The translations under genes were made by a program, and so were the position numbers. From the NCBI GenBank assembly GCA_006176705.1, contig QRFJ01000057.1, positions 463,712-527,711 on the forward strand: a stretch of 64,000 nucleotides of DNA, read 5' to 3'. Of the stretch, positions 12,401-25,238 are shown one piece after another. Source of the stretch: Cocos nucifera. Its lineage: Eukaryota > Streptophyta > Magnoliopsida > Arecales > Arecaceae. The notes beneath the pieces are model-generated. The model worked only from the letters and a program-made list of their open reading frames with translations, was not told the DNA's origin and did not search any database. Position 1 is the first letter of the stretch. The number at the start of each line of letters is the position of its first letter.

Positions 12401-14353
12401 AAGCTAGGGGAGGTCGTCACACGGAACTTACCGTCTTAAAGAAGTCGGAGGAAACAACGCTCCTCACGATCTTAGAATCAAAATTTGAGATTGTACTATC
12501 GATAATTTTTCGTCCAATAAAACTTTATTTTTTAATGTTTTGTTTCTTAGTGCCAAAACTATGTGATGACAAAAAAAAAGTTATCAATTTAGGGTCATGT
12601 TAGGAACAGGAGGAGAACCTCGTCCTAACATGACAAGTGAGGCCTTCAACCTTGACTGAAGATAAGATCTTTTTTGTGTTTCAAAGTCTACGTTAATAGG
12701 ATATAAATCTGCTTCAACCTCGCTGGAGATAAGAATCTTCCTTGAGCTTCAAAGTCTACGTTAACAGGAGATAAGATCTCCTTCAATCTCGGTAGAGATA
12801 AGATCTCTTCCGAGCTTCTACGCCACAGGGAATAAGATCAACTTCAACCTTAGCTGGAGACAAGATCTCTCCGTAGTTTCCAACTTCAACTTCAACTCGA
12901 TTGGAGACAAGATCTTCTCCTTGAGTCTCAACTTCAATGTCAACCTCGGCTAGAGATAAGGTTTCCCCTGAGATTCAACCACCATAACGAGTGTAGAGCC
13001 AAATAAAAGACTGTTGGCATCGTCTTTTTTGTACTCTCTCTTTCGAGTTTCGAACTTCAGAAAGTATGGAGACTATTTATTGGGGATAAATCCCACTCCT
13101 AGAAGTTTCAATCTGATGCTTAGCTATACAACCGCATAATCATGGAAGAGCTTCAATTAAAAATTCTCTTTCCAACGATTCGAATCCAATCGAACTCTCA
13201 ACACTGAACCCAGCCGGAACTCCTCAACGACCGAGCCCCAGCGAACTCTTCCTTCAGTTAAACTTTTCTAGCAGCCGAACTCCTTCTGGGATTTCTCCTT
13301 CAGTTGACTCCTACGGGGAGCCGACTCCTTCCGAATCCCTCCTAGATCGGCGCCTATGGGGAGCCGAACTCCTTCAGCAGTCGAATTTTTCAGGAGCTAA
13401 CTCCTTTTCGGATTATTCCAGCAGTCGATTTCTCCACAAGCCAAACTCCTTCAGTATGTCGATTTTTTCATAAGCTGAACTCCTCCAGGCAGTCAGTTTT
13501 CTCTAGGAGCCGAATTCCTCTAACAGTCGGGATTTCTTCAGAAGCTAAACTTCTTTTGACATTACTCCGCAGTCCGAATTTTTTTAGAGCCAAACTCCTC
13601 AAGTAGATTGGATTTCTAGAGCCGAAACTCCTTCCCAACTATTCCTCCAGCAGTTGGATTTCTTCAGGAGCCCAAACTCCTTCCGAAACTCCTCCAAGCG
13701 TTGGATTTCTCCAGGAGCTGACTCTTTTCGAACTTTTTCAGCATTTTTTTCAAGAGCCGAACTCCTTCACAGTCAGATTTCTTCAGAAGCTAAACTCCTT
13801 CCGGATCCTCCAGTTCGGATTTTATAGGAGCCGACTTCTTCCAAACTTTTTTTTCAGATGGATTCCTACAGGCGATTCTTACTACTGAACGATTATATTA
13901 TCATTTATCAGGATGAGTTACGATTGTATTTTATCAGGACGATTACGATTTGAATTTATCAAGACGCGTTTCGACTGTATTATATCAGGATAGTTACAAC
14001 AAGCTCGTTTATAAAAAGGGATCTCCAGATATGTTTCTCTAGCTCTTCTTTTTCTTTCAAAATTCTTCGAACTTCTTTCTGGAGTACTCGATTTCTGTTG
14101 GCCAAAAGAGCTGATTTGAATCGTCGGAGGATCTATCGAGCTGCCACCATCGACTTCGGATATGGAACTTAATTTTGAGATCTTCGATTGGCGATCCTCG
14201 TCTTCTCAACTCCAGCTCATCCGACGTCGAATTCAAATTCGTACACCATAGTGCATCTTTTCAGCACCTATTTTTGAAGATGCGCACTGATTCCAACGAC
14301 CCAAGATCGAATCAGATATAGACTAGGGATCTAGCGATCGGGAGCCCAGTCTA
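9416..14353 (+). mobile_element. Block B, copy 1: noisy copy of the gag-only LTR element
   Basis: Sequence collinear with 23862-28791 but carrying frequent single-base indels. It starts abruptly inside the left inverted repeat, because the first 50 or so bases of that repeat are absent, directly after the poly-T end of block A copy 1. Visible parts are a 5' LTR from about 9694 (TGTTGGGGATAAATCC) to about 10662, gag remnants about 10786-12475, a tandem minisatellite near 12640-12980, and a 3' LTR about 13079-14250. The right inverted repeat ends near 14353. Every coding stretch is more broken than in the clean copy. Confidence 0.85.
10786..12475 (+). pseudogene. gag remnant in noisy element copy
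   Basis: Short pieces in different frames match the clean copy's gag: a Ser/Pro-rich start, a gag-core piece around 11290-11420, and the basic region near 11700-11830. No reading frame survives longer than about 100 codons. Breaks are mostly one-base indels, in keeping with the noisy character of the whole 9.4-21.4 kb stretch. Confidence 0.7.
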
Positions 14354-17300
14354 CCTTATATTATTGATAATATATTATGATCATATAATATTATAATAAT
14401 ATAATAATATATTATTTATTATTTAATTATAAATAATTATAATTATATTATATTAATTAATATATTAACATAATATATATCTATAATAATTAATATATAT
14501 AATATATAATAATAATAATATTATATAATATATTATAATATAATATTATAATATATAAATTTTTATATATAATAATAATTATATTATATATTAATAGATA
14601 TATATAATATTAGTTAATATAGATATATTAACATAATATAATACACTATGTTATAATATAATAATTTAATTATATTATTTATAATTAATATATTATAATA
14701 TATAATATATATATTATGTTATAATTATTATATATATAATATTTATATAATACTATAGTAATATAAGTATATCATATATAATATAATATATATTAATATA
14801 TATATTAATATACTATATTATTATAATAATAATATTATATAGTAAAAGATATTATGAAATATGAATAGATCTTTAGTAACTTACCTAGAAAAACTAGTAA
14901 TGAAAAGACATGGGTAATAAATTTCTAAAGTTATTTTCAATGCATAAAAAAATATGGATTAAAATTATTTTTCTGTCTAAAATTCTTTAGAATACTTATC
15001 CAAAAAAATATAGATTTTGTAAAATTTTTCCCTCTAAGAAACAGGCCCTTGGGGGGGTAATGAAGAATTAGATTGATCAAATGTGTGCAAGACCACCCCT
15101 ATTGGACATAGCCCCAAGATATCCATATTTTATTGCACACATTGAATGATTGCTATTTGATGCTGAGATCTATCCATCGATTGGAGTGCGTGGAGCAGGT
15201 GGCACGTCACTTTCGGGAGATGACCTGCAAAAGAACGCCTAAGTCGAAAAGCTTTGATCAGACTCTTCGACACTTAAAAGTCAGTCTCAAGCAATAGATT
15301 AAGAAGGAATGGAGAGAGACATGATGGCGTACTTATGGAGGTTCTTCTGTTTGCTTTCTTTTATAATTGAGGTGGTTCAGTTGTAGAAAAGTTTATTAGT
15401 AAATCATGCATAATTGCATTTTATTTGAGATCCGCCAAATTTACCTGATTGAGCCACCTTTTATTTTGGTGCTAATTGGGTGTTGTAGATATCACCATGT
15501 TCAAGGGAAGGGAGCGAATCGCTAGAAAGATCACTGATATATGAGAAAGGATAAACCAAAAATGACTATCGAGACTAGAGCAATTTGGGAATATGATCAG
15601 AAGAAACCCAATTGAAGACTGATCAGAGAGAAAAAGCCAAACCCCAAACAAAATCCTACCAGCATAAAAAGAAGAGAGAGCAAACCCCTATTTATAACAG
15701 ATGATTGGATGGGCTATAGATAAACATTATCTTCTTCTAATCATCTAGGAAGCGACACCTGGCGAGCCTCGATTAGCTTGCGGACTGGCATCAGTCGGCC
15801 CATTGATGATTCGAATTTCTACTAATATTTTTTTACTTTCTGCAATCAATGATTACCCATGATACTACTTTGTTCTTATGAAACTATGTAGCCATTTCAA
15901 CTACTGTTAAGGAAATGCCTTCAGCCGCTCAGAACTTATGTATTCCTTCCTTCGAACCGAACTTGGAAGTAGGGAATATGTTGGGGGGTTATTTCTTGTC
16001 TTAGATGGAAAATAATCTCCGTTGAAAATGTAATATTTGGCATAGCGAATATTGAGAGAATATCGTCAATCCTTCATCAGGCATGGCATATATCAGTAAG
16101 CTAACTCTACAGATTGACTGAACTTATACAGTATTCGATCCTCTGGCTTCAATGCAGCTCTTCTACTCTAACCTTTAATCCAATCACGGATAACTTCAAC
16201 TTTGGGAGCTTCATACTCAGATAAGCTTATTTTTGGACGTGTTATAGATCAAACTATTTCAGCAGTTTTTCAATCGCCAAACTTATCGATCCATCAGCAT
16301 CTTCAGTCGAATACGACCGATCTTACTTAAGCTCATGCTCCAATTGAATACGAATGATATCCACAACACCCAATTTAGCGCCAAAATTAAATAGGCTAGC
16401 TCAATCAGGTAATTTGATGGATCTCAATTCGAACGGCAATTCGTGCCATGATCCATCTAACAAACTTTTTAACAACCTGAACCGCCCTCCATCTATAAAA
16501 TGAGCTATAAGAACCTATAGAGGTACAACCATCATCTTCTCTCCACTCCTCATCTATTGCCTAAGATTGATTTGAGTGTTGGAGCGTCCTGACTGGAGCT
16601 ACACCTCCATCTATAGATGAGCATACAGGAAAACTCCAGAGGATATACCATCATCTTTCTCTCACTTCTTCATCGATTTTACCTGAGATTTGAGTGTTGG
16701 AGGGTCCTGGCCAGAGCTACTCGGTCAGGACTTCTTTTGCATGTTCATTTATCGTCAATCGGAGTAGCACCGTATCAGGACTGCTTTTGATAGTCATCTC
16801 TCCAAGGCAGTACATTGCCCACCACTCTAGCTACTCCGACCAATGGATAGTATTCAGTGTCAATAATTGCTATGTTTTTACTTTTGCCATCATGAGTCTT
16901 CATCTTTCTCCTTCACGCTGTAACTCTTTAGTTAAATATGGCAATTCTTCCACGTACTAATCCCTTTGCGTTAAATCTACAATTTCAAATTATCTTTCCC
17001 GATTATTTAAAAATTCATAGTTCAAATGAAGATCTGACGAACAACAAGGATTTCAACAAAATCTCCTCGAGAAGCGATAAGGACTTCGGCTAATAAACAT
17101 ATAATAACAAGACTTGTGGATTAGAAGCTTGCCTTCAGAATTATTAAAATTTATCTACTGGGATATAAGATGGATTGTATCTCAGACATAATTACTAACT
17201 TATTCTAAGTACTATCTCTATCGTAATAGTAAATGCTGATAATGATTGTATAATAGAAAATAATCAATGACGTGATGATGATGATTTGATAGCAGCAGTA

Positions 17301-20300
17301 GTAATAGTAATATATAATTAATAGTAATAGTAATAATAATTATAAGTTATGGTAGTAATAGAGGAAAATGATAGTAATAATAAATAGTAATTAGTAAACA
17401 TCTGAACCCTTCTTTTCTGAATAGGCCTGCACTTAGGTTGAAGTGCTGCGTGCAAGCTAGTTCAGCTTGTTTGTAATTATTATGCAGAAAGGGCTGATAA
17501 ACAAGTAAACGGGAGGAGCAAGCATTGTGGGTTTTTTCAGCACCATTGACCATTACCAACTCAAGAAGTTTGGGGCCTCTTATTGCTTCTCCTTTTGAGG
17601 ATCAAAATGAAATCAATTGGCCCATGTTGATCTCGAACCTTGCAACACCAACTGAACTAATAGGTCAATTTCACTTGATTGCTTCTTTGAGTTGGCTTGG
17701 CACAAAATCTACTAGTTTAGATCAATGTAATTAAATTGAGTCAAAGCCGAATGCGTTCATGGAACTTCTAAGGCCGTTGTTCATGGATGGGATTGCATGG
17801 CTGTTTGAATTATTTTAGCATGTTGCTGCTAAACTCAGTTGAGAATGGTCGGTGACCGCCGAATAAGTGCGTTTTTGATTTTAGTTGAAGGAGAACCTGC
17901 AAGACAGAGTCTCTTATCGATGATTGCAATCAGGGATCCTCCGATATTTAAGTCAATCGGAGATGTTAGGACCGTTTAGAAAGATTGGGATAGCGAGAGC
18001 TTAGGATGAAAAAAAAATTATGTTATCCTGTGTCCCACTTCTTACCCTTATATAAGGGAAGGATTAGACATTGTTACATAATTTTCTGTCCGAGTTTTTA
18101 GTTTAATTAAAAAAAATGTTGGGAGAAGGGGAGTTTAATTAAAAGTCGATCGTAGATCATAATGGAGCAATTACTCTGGATCTATGTTTAGCCAATTTAT
18201 GTGTAGGTTAGAAGCAATATGCTTATATTTGAACACTCTGAAATCATCTTTTTGGAAATGTTCAGTCGATGTGACTCGGTAGGAATTGACGAGTATCCAT
18301 AACCAGCGAATAGTCGTATCTACTAGCTGTTTGTTCTAGCAGCTAGTCGGCGTTATATCGCGTAATGATTGCGACATCAATCATCTTTATCAAAATTGCC
18401 GGTCAAGTATCGAAATGAGATTGGTTCGACTAACAATCAAAGTCAGTATTCCTATCTTAATCAGTGTGTCCGAATATCTACCACAAACAATGCCCCATTT
18501 CTAATGTTTGATGACTCATGGAACCGTTAGATTCTGCTGAGGTTCCTTGTCCTAATTTTCAACATGTAGTTTTCGAGTACTCTACATTGCTCTTCTGTTG
18601 GACTTCCCCTGCTTTCGCCATCTACTTTTGCAGTGAATCCATTCAATTCTGAGCACCATTGACTTTGCACAGGGCTTAAGAAAAGCCCCATTAAGCTACC
18701 AAAGTGCATGTGACCGTCAATTGCTAGTTTTTGGTACTCTAATATCTATTTGTAGACTTGTTTGCTTCGCCATCTTTCTCAGGTGAGTCCATTCAATCTG
18801 AAGTACCATTAATCTGTTGACTTGGATAGGGTTAAGAGAAGCACCATAAGCTCAAAAAGTGCAGAGGACTGTTGATATTGCTAGTTTTTTGAGGCACTCT
18901 AATATGCTCTTGAGTCTTTGCTCTTGCTTTGCCATTTCTCTCTACAGTAAGTCCATTTATCTGGTACCACTAGTCTGTTTGACTTTGGACAAGGGTAGAA
19001 AAGCCCCATTAAGGTGTCCATGATGTTAGTATTGAGCCCAATGTGTACAAAGTACAAATATTCTTTAAGTGGAATCTACATTGTTCGAAAAAGCTAACAT
19101 CCTTATTTATCCCATGCATCCTCTATTCGCGATATTATCATTCTCATCAAACTTGGCCACAAAACTTGCAATTGTTTCTATTAGATGGGGAGGATTTAAA
19201 ACTAATATTGCCACTTCAATTAAAGTTTCTAGCATCAAATTTTCTTATTGTCCTTTCGATTTTCCTTTTACAGACATGGTTTTTACTAAATATGCACGAA
19301 TAGGGAAAATAATGTTGTGCGTTAAGCTACCATGTTTGCGTGTTTACCTTAACAAAATTTTCTTGGCCTCGACAAAGTCCTCTTTTCTTCTTCTTTCTTC
19401 TTTCTTCCTATTCTTTTTTTGTTGACTTTCAAGGTTCTTGAGAAAGCTTTTCTGTAGTAGAAGATAATTACTGTCATCTTTAAAGTTGAGCCAACAACTA
19501 GATTCCTGAGTCCTACTGCAACCAAACTCATTTTTTTTTTAGTAGTAGAAACATTAACGTACTGGAAACAAGCTACAAAACGGGGATTGCTCTCTGCTAA
19601 AATCCCTTAAACCTGGTAAAAGAATGACCCAAACTTAAGAATTTGTCTCTCCCTACCTCTCTCCTCTCTCTTTATGGCACTTATTGATATAAGCCTGGCC
19701 GTTTACACCATCGTGATTAAATTAGATAACCACGTTTGCGTAGATCATTGAACTCAATAAAGTGTAAGTGTATGCATGGGTCTTCCATGGTTAGAACTTT
19801 TGTAAATTTTATTAAGGTTGCTGCATCGACTGACTCTCTTTGAAACCTATCATCGTTGTTCCTGCCTTTACTTGTTGGGTGGCTTCTCGGGTTTAAAGTG
19901 CATGAAACTTTGGACCTAGACCTATGATAACATCATAGGTGATTGGAGATCGATTTCTTCAAAGATTTTGTAAGATGTCTTCCACTAAGATTACATTGGT
20001 TGTTTATGAAATTTATTCCTCCACAAAACATATTTGCAATCCTTTCTAAGACAAGGTTGGTAGCTATTCAGCAATTATATTTTTTGCTGCAGAGATTTAA
20101 GTCTATATAGCATTTCTGTCCAAATCTTGCTTGTAATATTTGAAATCTCTCGAGTCTTGAGAGCTCACCAAAGGGTCTAGTCCATCCCCACTATGATGAG
20201 TTCATGGAGGCATAGAGAGTAGGCACGAGGTGGTGGTGATCCAAAAGCGTGCTCATCCCACGCCTCAAGAGAGTCTGTGAATGCTACCGCAAAGCTTTCC

Positions 20301-21382
20301 TCCCACAACGGAAGTCGGACGTTTGACTCCTATAGTCTTGTCGCTTTTTATAGAGGTCAGTATGGGCTGCCCTTCTACCATCACAAAACGCAAACCAAAC
20401 CAACCAACAACATCCACGGGAAAGATCGGCCCAATTTAAAAACTCCAGCATCGCCATCTTGTTCAACTTAGAATAGCAATCCCAAGGAAATAATATGAGC
20501 TAGGCTAATATGGTTGGTGGTAAATTTTGGACCTGACTGTTGCCGAGTCGGCTTGTGTGATGAAGAAAGAATGAGGATGACCCACAAAACTTCATTGATT
20601 TGCTAAAGATAGAAACTGTTCTACTTAATATAAACTCCTCTTTTTTTACATCACCATCCAGGCATTTACGCCACATTCCTTAAACATAAATTTTGCAATT
20701 TAACTAATTACGCCACTCATATTATATTACGCACTTTAAAGTGGTGGAGCATCTAGACGAGTCTTAGAAAGTTTAGACAAAGCAAGTCACCTTTCATGAT
20801 GGCCATCGTACCTAAAGAATTGATAAATCGCTATGTGATTATCAATGATGCAGTAATTAACCCTTCCTTGTACCTTCTTGCAGATACAAAATCCAGCAAG
20901 TTGGATGACCACCGTTACATCTCTCATTCCCGATCCATCCGAAATGGCCGTCATCTACTGCAAGATGATCTCATGTCCTTCGATGTCGTGGGTCCCATCT
21001 AGTCAAAAACTGGGAAACATGTCAGATTTGTCCAAGTCCCATGCAATGTGAAGGAAATGCCCGACTTCCATAACAGGCAATGTTAAAGTGGCCTTGTAAT
21101 GCGTTCTTAATAATAATATTAATTATAAGCTGCAATAGAATAATCAGCTCCAGCATTGTGAGGATGTCGTTAGTCCCGCTTCCCCAAGATATCTCAAAAG
21201 ATCAATGCTCTTCCTCAATTCCGAGGCATCCCGTTCTCCAAAAATCCCACGAGCACACCTCTTTCTTTAAAAAATGATGCGGAGGGCCCGCCGCAATCCT
21301 TGGAACAAAGCTTTGTCATAAAAAAAAAAGGGACAAGGAAGCAGGAGGGTGGTGAGGCCATAAAAAGAAGATGTGTTGCATG
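14354..21382. repeat. Block A, copy 2: noisy and truncated
   Basis: Collinear with about 1-6925 and 28795-35830 but with dense single-base insertions and deletions. It begins with the AT-rich tract (14354-14845), then the inverted repeat (about 15140-16865), the trinucleotide microsatellite (about 17230-17400) and the triple tandem array (about 18570-19030). It ends at about 21382, right after the word atgtgttgcatg. The counterpart continues with gtggttacaatgg while this copy switches to unrelated DNA. The BYPASS-like gene lies beyond the break, so this copy has none. No gene is supported in this stretch. Confidence 0.85.
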
Positions 21383-23419
21383 ATTCTTTCCAACCAAGCA
21401 GTAGGAATGGGAGTTATCCATTTTTATTTCGATTTCGGATTTTTACTCTCTCCAATCAAGCACCCTCTTAATAGATAGATGTTCTCCCATCCATGCAGGA
21501 AGAGTGATTGTATGTCTTTTAGCCGATGAAACATTACTCCGAGCGAGACTGTTCCTATAGAAATCAATGGCTTATATGGTCCATCAAGCATCTATTCTGG
21601 ATGTCTGACTGCCTTCCACCGTGTGATCATTTTGGTGTAATCGTATATCTTTTGTTCTTATGGTCTTCGCTCGTGAGTGAGTAAAGGGTGGAAATGGGTC
21701 AGAGTTGAACTGGATTATGAGTGACCACAACTTAATCTATTTTTTTGATCGAATCTTAATATTGGATCCAAGCCTAACTTAATGGAAGATCGAGTTGGAT
21801 TGGACAAAAATTTTGTTCCAATCGGTCATTCAAGTGAGGCTGGATTCATGTATAACTTGATCCCAACCCAAAAGATTTGAATCCGAGTCACACTGCATGA
21901 TTGAATTAATAAAATTGTATTTTATTTGTCCATGCACCTATTATCATGTATATAGTATCTCAAAGGCTGTTGTCTATGAGAAAATGTACATGTAAAAGAA
22001 ACTAACTGCTAGTGCAGATTGTTGCATTACTTTGCTGTAATATTTGCTGAGGATTTTCACCTCTTACAGAGACAGATTTCAATACATTTGCTTGGGATCT
22101 CCAAAAGAATATATTTTAAAGAGAGTGTGATGCAGCAAAAGAAGGATCTCTTTGTCAAATACAGAGGTTTCCAATCTGATATCATGGTTATATCTAATCA
22201 CAAGCTTTTCAGTGGGTGTGAAAGGGGAAGCAAGAAGCAATTGTCTATGAACTCCCCAAGCAGAATTGAATTCAAATGGACAGAATTTCCTAATCATTTG
22301 TTACCAAGGTGACGGAGAAATCTTGTGATGTAAGAAAATAACGTGCTGTCAATGAGCAGAACAGAAATTAAAATTAACTCTCAATTCACCATGAGGCAAA
22401 TAACATGTCATCTTAAAATCTAGATTAGGTAGAATCGTAATACTGTGATAGCTGAATAAAATCTGCACAGAACTTGCGTTATTTTACATGGATTTTCTGC
22501 ACACAAGATCAATACCAATATTAAAATCTACAGGAGGAATTTGGGTTGGGTCCCCATTCTCCAGGTCAGGTCAAATACTGAGCTTGGATCGGGTTAATAA
22601 CTGATCCAATTTTAGAATCCGATCCAGCTCTATATATATTCTTTAATATGGGTCAGATCTAAATGGGTCGGGTCAACCCAACCCATATACGGCCTTACTT
22701 GTGAGCTGATTTTGGATCCTCTTTTGGACTTCATTTGGTTTAGGTGTATATTTTGAAGTAATTAACAGCCGGTGTTTTGGAGAACTTAATGGATCTTCTA
22801 AAATCCTAAAGAAGTTAAGGTGAATGATATCACAAAACACCCTGTCATTGCTAAATTTAGTCAGCAATTTACAGCTCATGTGAAAACTCTATTGAAGGAA
22901 ATGAATAAATCCTATACATTAAAATAAAAAAAGGTGTTATCTATAGTTTCACAGAATATGTAAAAATATTTGCTAGACAACTTGTTAAACATGATAAATA
23001 ATAGTGCTTAAATATCATAGTAAAAAGGTTTATAGGAAGAACAAATGATTCAAGCTTGGTGGGACATGAATCCAGCGTTGCTTGATCAGAAGTCAGATGC
23101 CTTATATCCATGTAAGCCACAAGCTCTCGTTGATATTAAGATGCAACTAGATTTTAAACATAGCCAAAGAAATGACTGGTGCACGAATTTTTCATTCTTG
23201 AGGATCCATTCTTTTATGGGTAAATATCATGAAAAAGTTAATCTACTTTTTTATTGATCAATTTATTCATGTTCTCACATTTTTTAAGGTGGAAAAGTTA
23301 TTTTTTCTTGGATAACATTTACCTATGAAATAGAGAAAAATCTTATCCATCTAGGAGGTGGCTAAATTATTTTTTCATCAACCGAAAAAGTAATTCTTTT
23401 AATTCATTCCTACTATACC
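21383..23419. other. Single-copy intergenic DNA, no gene seen
   Basis: Not repeated elsewhere in the window. Stretches rich in gggtc, ggatcg and aaccca words (about 21690-21880 and 22540-22690) resemble common dispersed plant repeats. Frames of up to 97 codons occur but show no recognisable domain, no GC-rich coding signature and no splice structure. The right end, with short words such as ctactataccctta, grades into the AT-rich tract. Confidence 0.6.
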
Positions 23420-23810
23420 CTTAACCTTATAATAATAATATAATATAATATATCATAATATTTATATTAGATATTATAATATATTATAATATAATATAAT
23501 ATATTATATTATAATATTATAATAAATTATTATAATATATTATATTATTATATATTATGATAATATAATACTATAAAAATAATATAATGATATATTATTA
23601 TATATAATAATATATATTATATTATATTATATTAATATAAGATATTAACATAACATAATATACTATAATATAATATAATAATATATTATATTATATTATT
23701 ACATATAATAATATATTATTATAATATAATATATTATAATATGATATAAAATATTATATTATAATACTATGATAAATTATTATAATATATTATATTATGT
23801 TATTATGAGA
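23420..23810. repeat. AT-rich tract left of block B copy 2
   Basis: An irregular AT-only tract like those at 1-400 and 28795-29310. Together with the right-hand tract it flanks the inverted-repeat element symmetrically. It may be part of a larger transposon, or a preferred insertion target. Confidence 0.85.
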
Positions 23811-24143
23811 TAGACTGGGGGTTCGGTCGATCGGATTCCGGTCCATATCTGATTAGATCTTCGATCGTTGGATCAACGTGCATCTCTGAAAATAGGCGTT
23901 TGAAAAAATATACCTTTAGGGCTGAAAAAATAGACACGCGTCTGCATCTGAAAAAAACTGAAGGCGTCTTCAGGCATTTTTTTCAGGTGCCTGAAGGTCT
24001 TATTTTTTTCAATCCTGAAGGTGCCTTTAGGCTGAAAAAAAGTTGAAAAAACAGGCATCGCCTGAAAAAAGAACTAAAGGCACTTCCAGACTTTTTTTTT
24101 TAAGCGTAGGTGTATGTCTATTTTTTCTAGCCTTGAAGGCGCA

Positions 24144-25115
24144 TGTTGGGGATAAATCCCGCTCCCATCAAAATTCAGTCTGACGCTTAGCCTAATGCAA
24201 TCGATAATCATAGAAGAGCTTCAATCAAAAATTCTCTCCCCAGTGGTCGAACTCAATCGAACTCCTCCAATGATCGAACTCCAGTCGAACTCCTCAACGG
24301 TCGAGCCCCAGCCAAACTTTTCCAGCAGTCGAACTTCTCCCAGATCTCTCCTTCAGTTGGACTCCTACGAGAGCCGAACTCCTTCCAGATCTCTCCTTCA
24401 GTCGGACGCCGACGGAAGCCAAACTCCTTCCAAATCCTCTAGCAGCCGAATTTCTTCAGGAGCTGAACTCCTTCCGAATTACTTCAGAAGTCGGATTTCT
24501 CCAAAAGTCAAACTCCTCTAGCAGTCAGATATCTCTAGAAGCTGAACTTCTCCGGCAGTCAGATTTCTCTAGCAGCCGAACTCCTCTAGCAGTCAGATTT
24601 CTTTAGGAGCTGAACTCCTTCCGAATTACTCTAGCAGTCGAATTTCTTCAGGAGCCGAACTCCTTCCAAACTCCAGCAGTCGGATTCCTACAGGAGCCGA
24701 ACTCCTTCCGAACTTTTTTTAGACGGATTCCTACAGGCGATCTCACTACTGAACGGTTATAATTATCATTTATTAAGATAGTTACGATTGTCATTTATCA
24801 TGATGATTATGATTGGCATTTATCAGGATGGTTACGACTATCATTTATCAGGACAGTTATAATAAGCTCCATCTATAAAAAGGGATCCTCCAGATATGTT
24901 TTCTCTAAACTCTCTTTTTCTTTCCAAAATTCTATCGAATTCTTTCCTGAGCACTCCATTTCTATTTGCTAGAAGAGCTGACTTGATCATTGGAGGATCC
25001 TACCGGAGCCATCATCATCGACTCCGAATGGGACTTAATTTTGCAGGTTTCCGACGGCGACCTCGTCTTTCTCAACTCCAGCTCAATCTAGCATCGATCA
25101 AATTCTGCACCAATA
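24144..25115 (+). repeat. 5' LTR
   Basis: Begins TGTTGGGGATAAATCCC and ends near caccaata. It contains an array of short degenerate units built on the words gccgaactcctt and cagtcggatttct (about 24340-24720). A TATAAAAAGGGATCC promoter-like motif at about 24874 is followed by a pyrimidine-rich start region. A candidate primer-binding site, ttgacactagagaaagg, follows at about 25119; it is not a clean match to any tRNA end I can name. Confidence 0.75.
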
Positions 25116-25238
25116 GAATTGACACTAGAGAAAGGACCTCTATCTCTGAGGTATCCTTGTTCTTAAAGGAGTGCTCAACCGACCCTACCGACCTTCTTCT
25201 CCAAGGTTCATCTTCATCATCTTTCTCAATCCCAGAAA

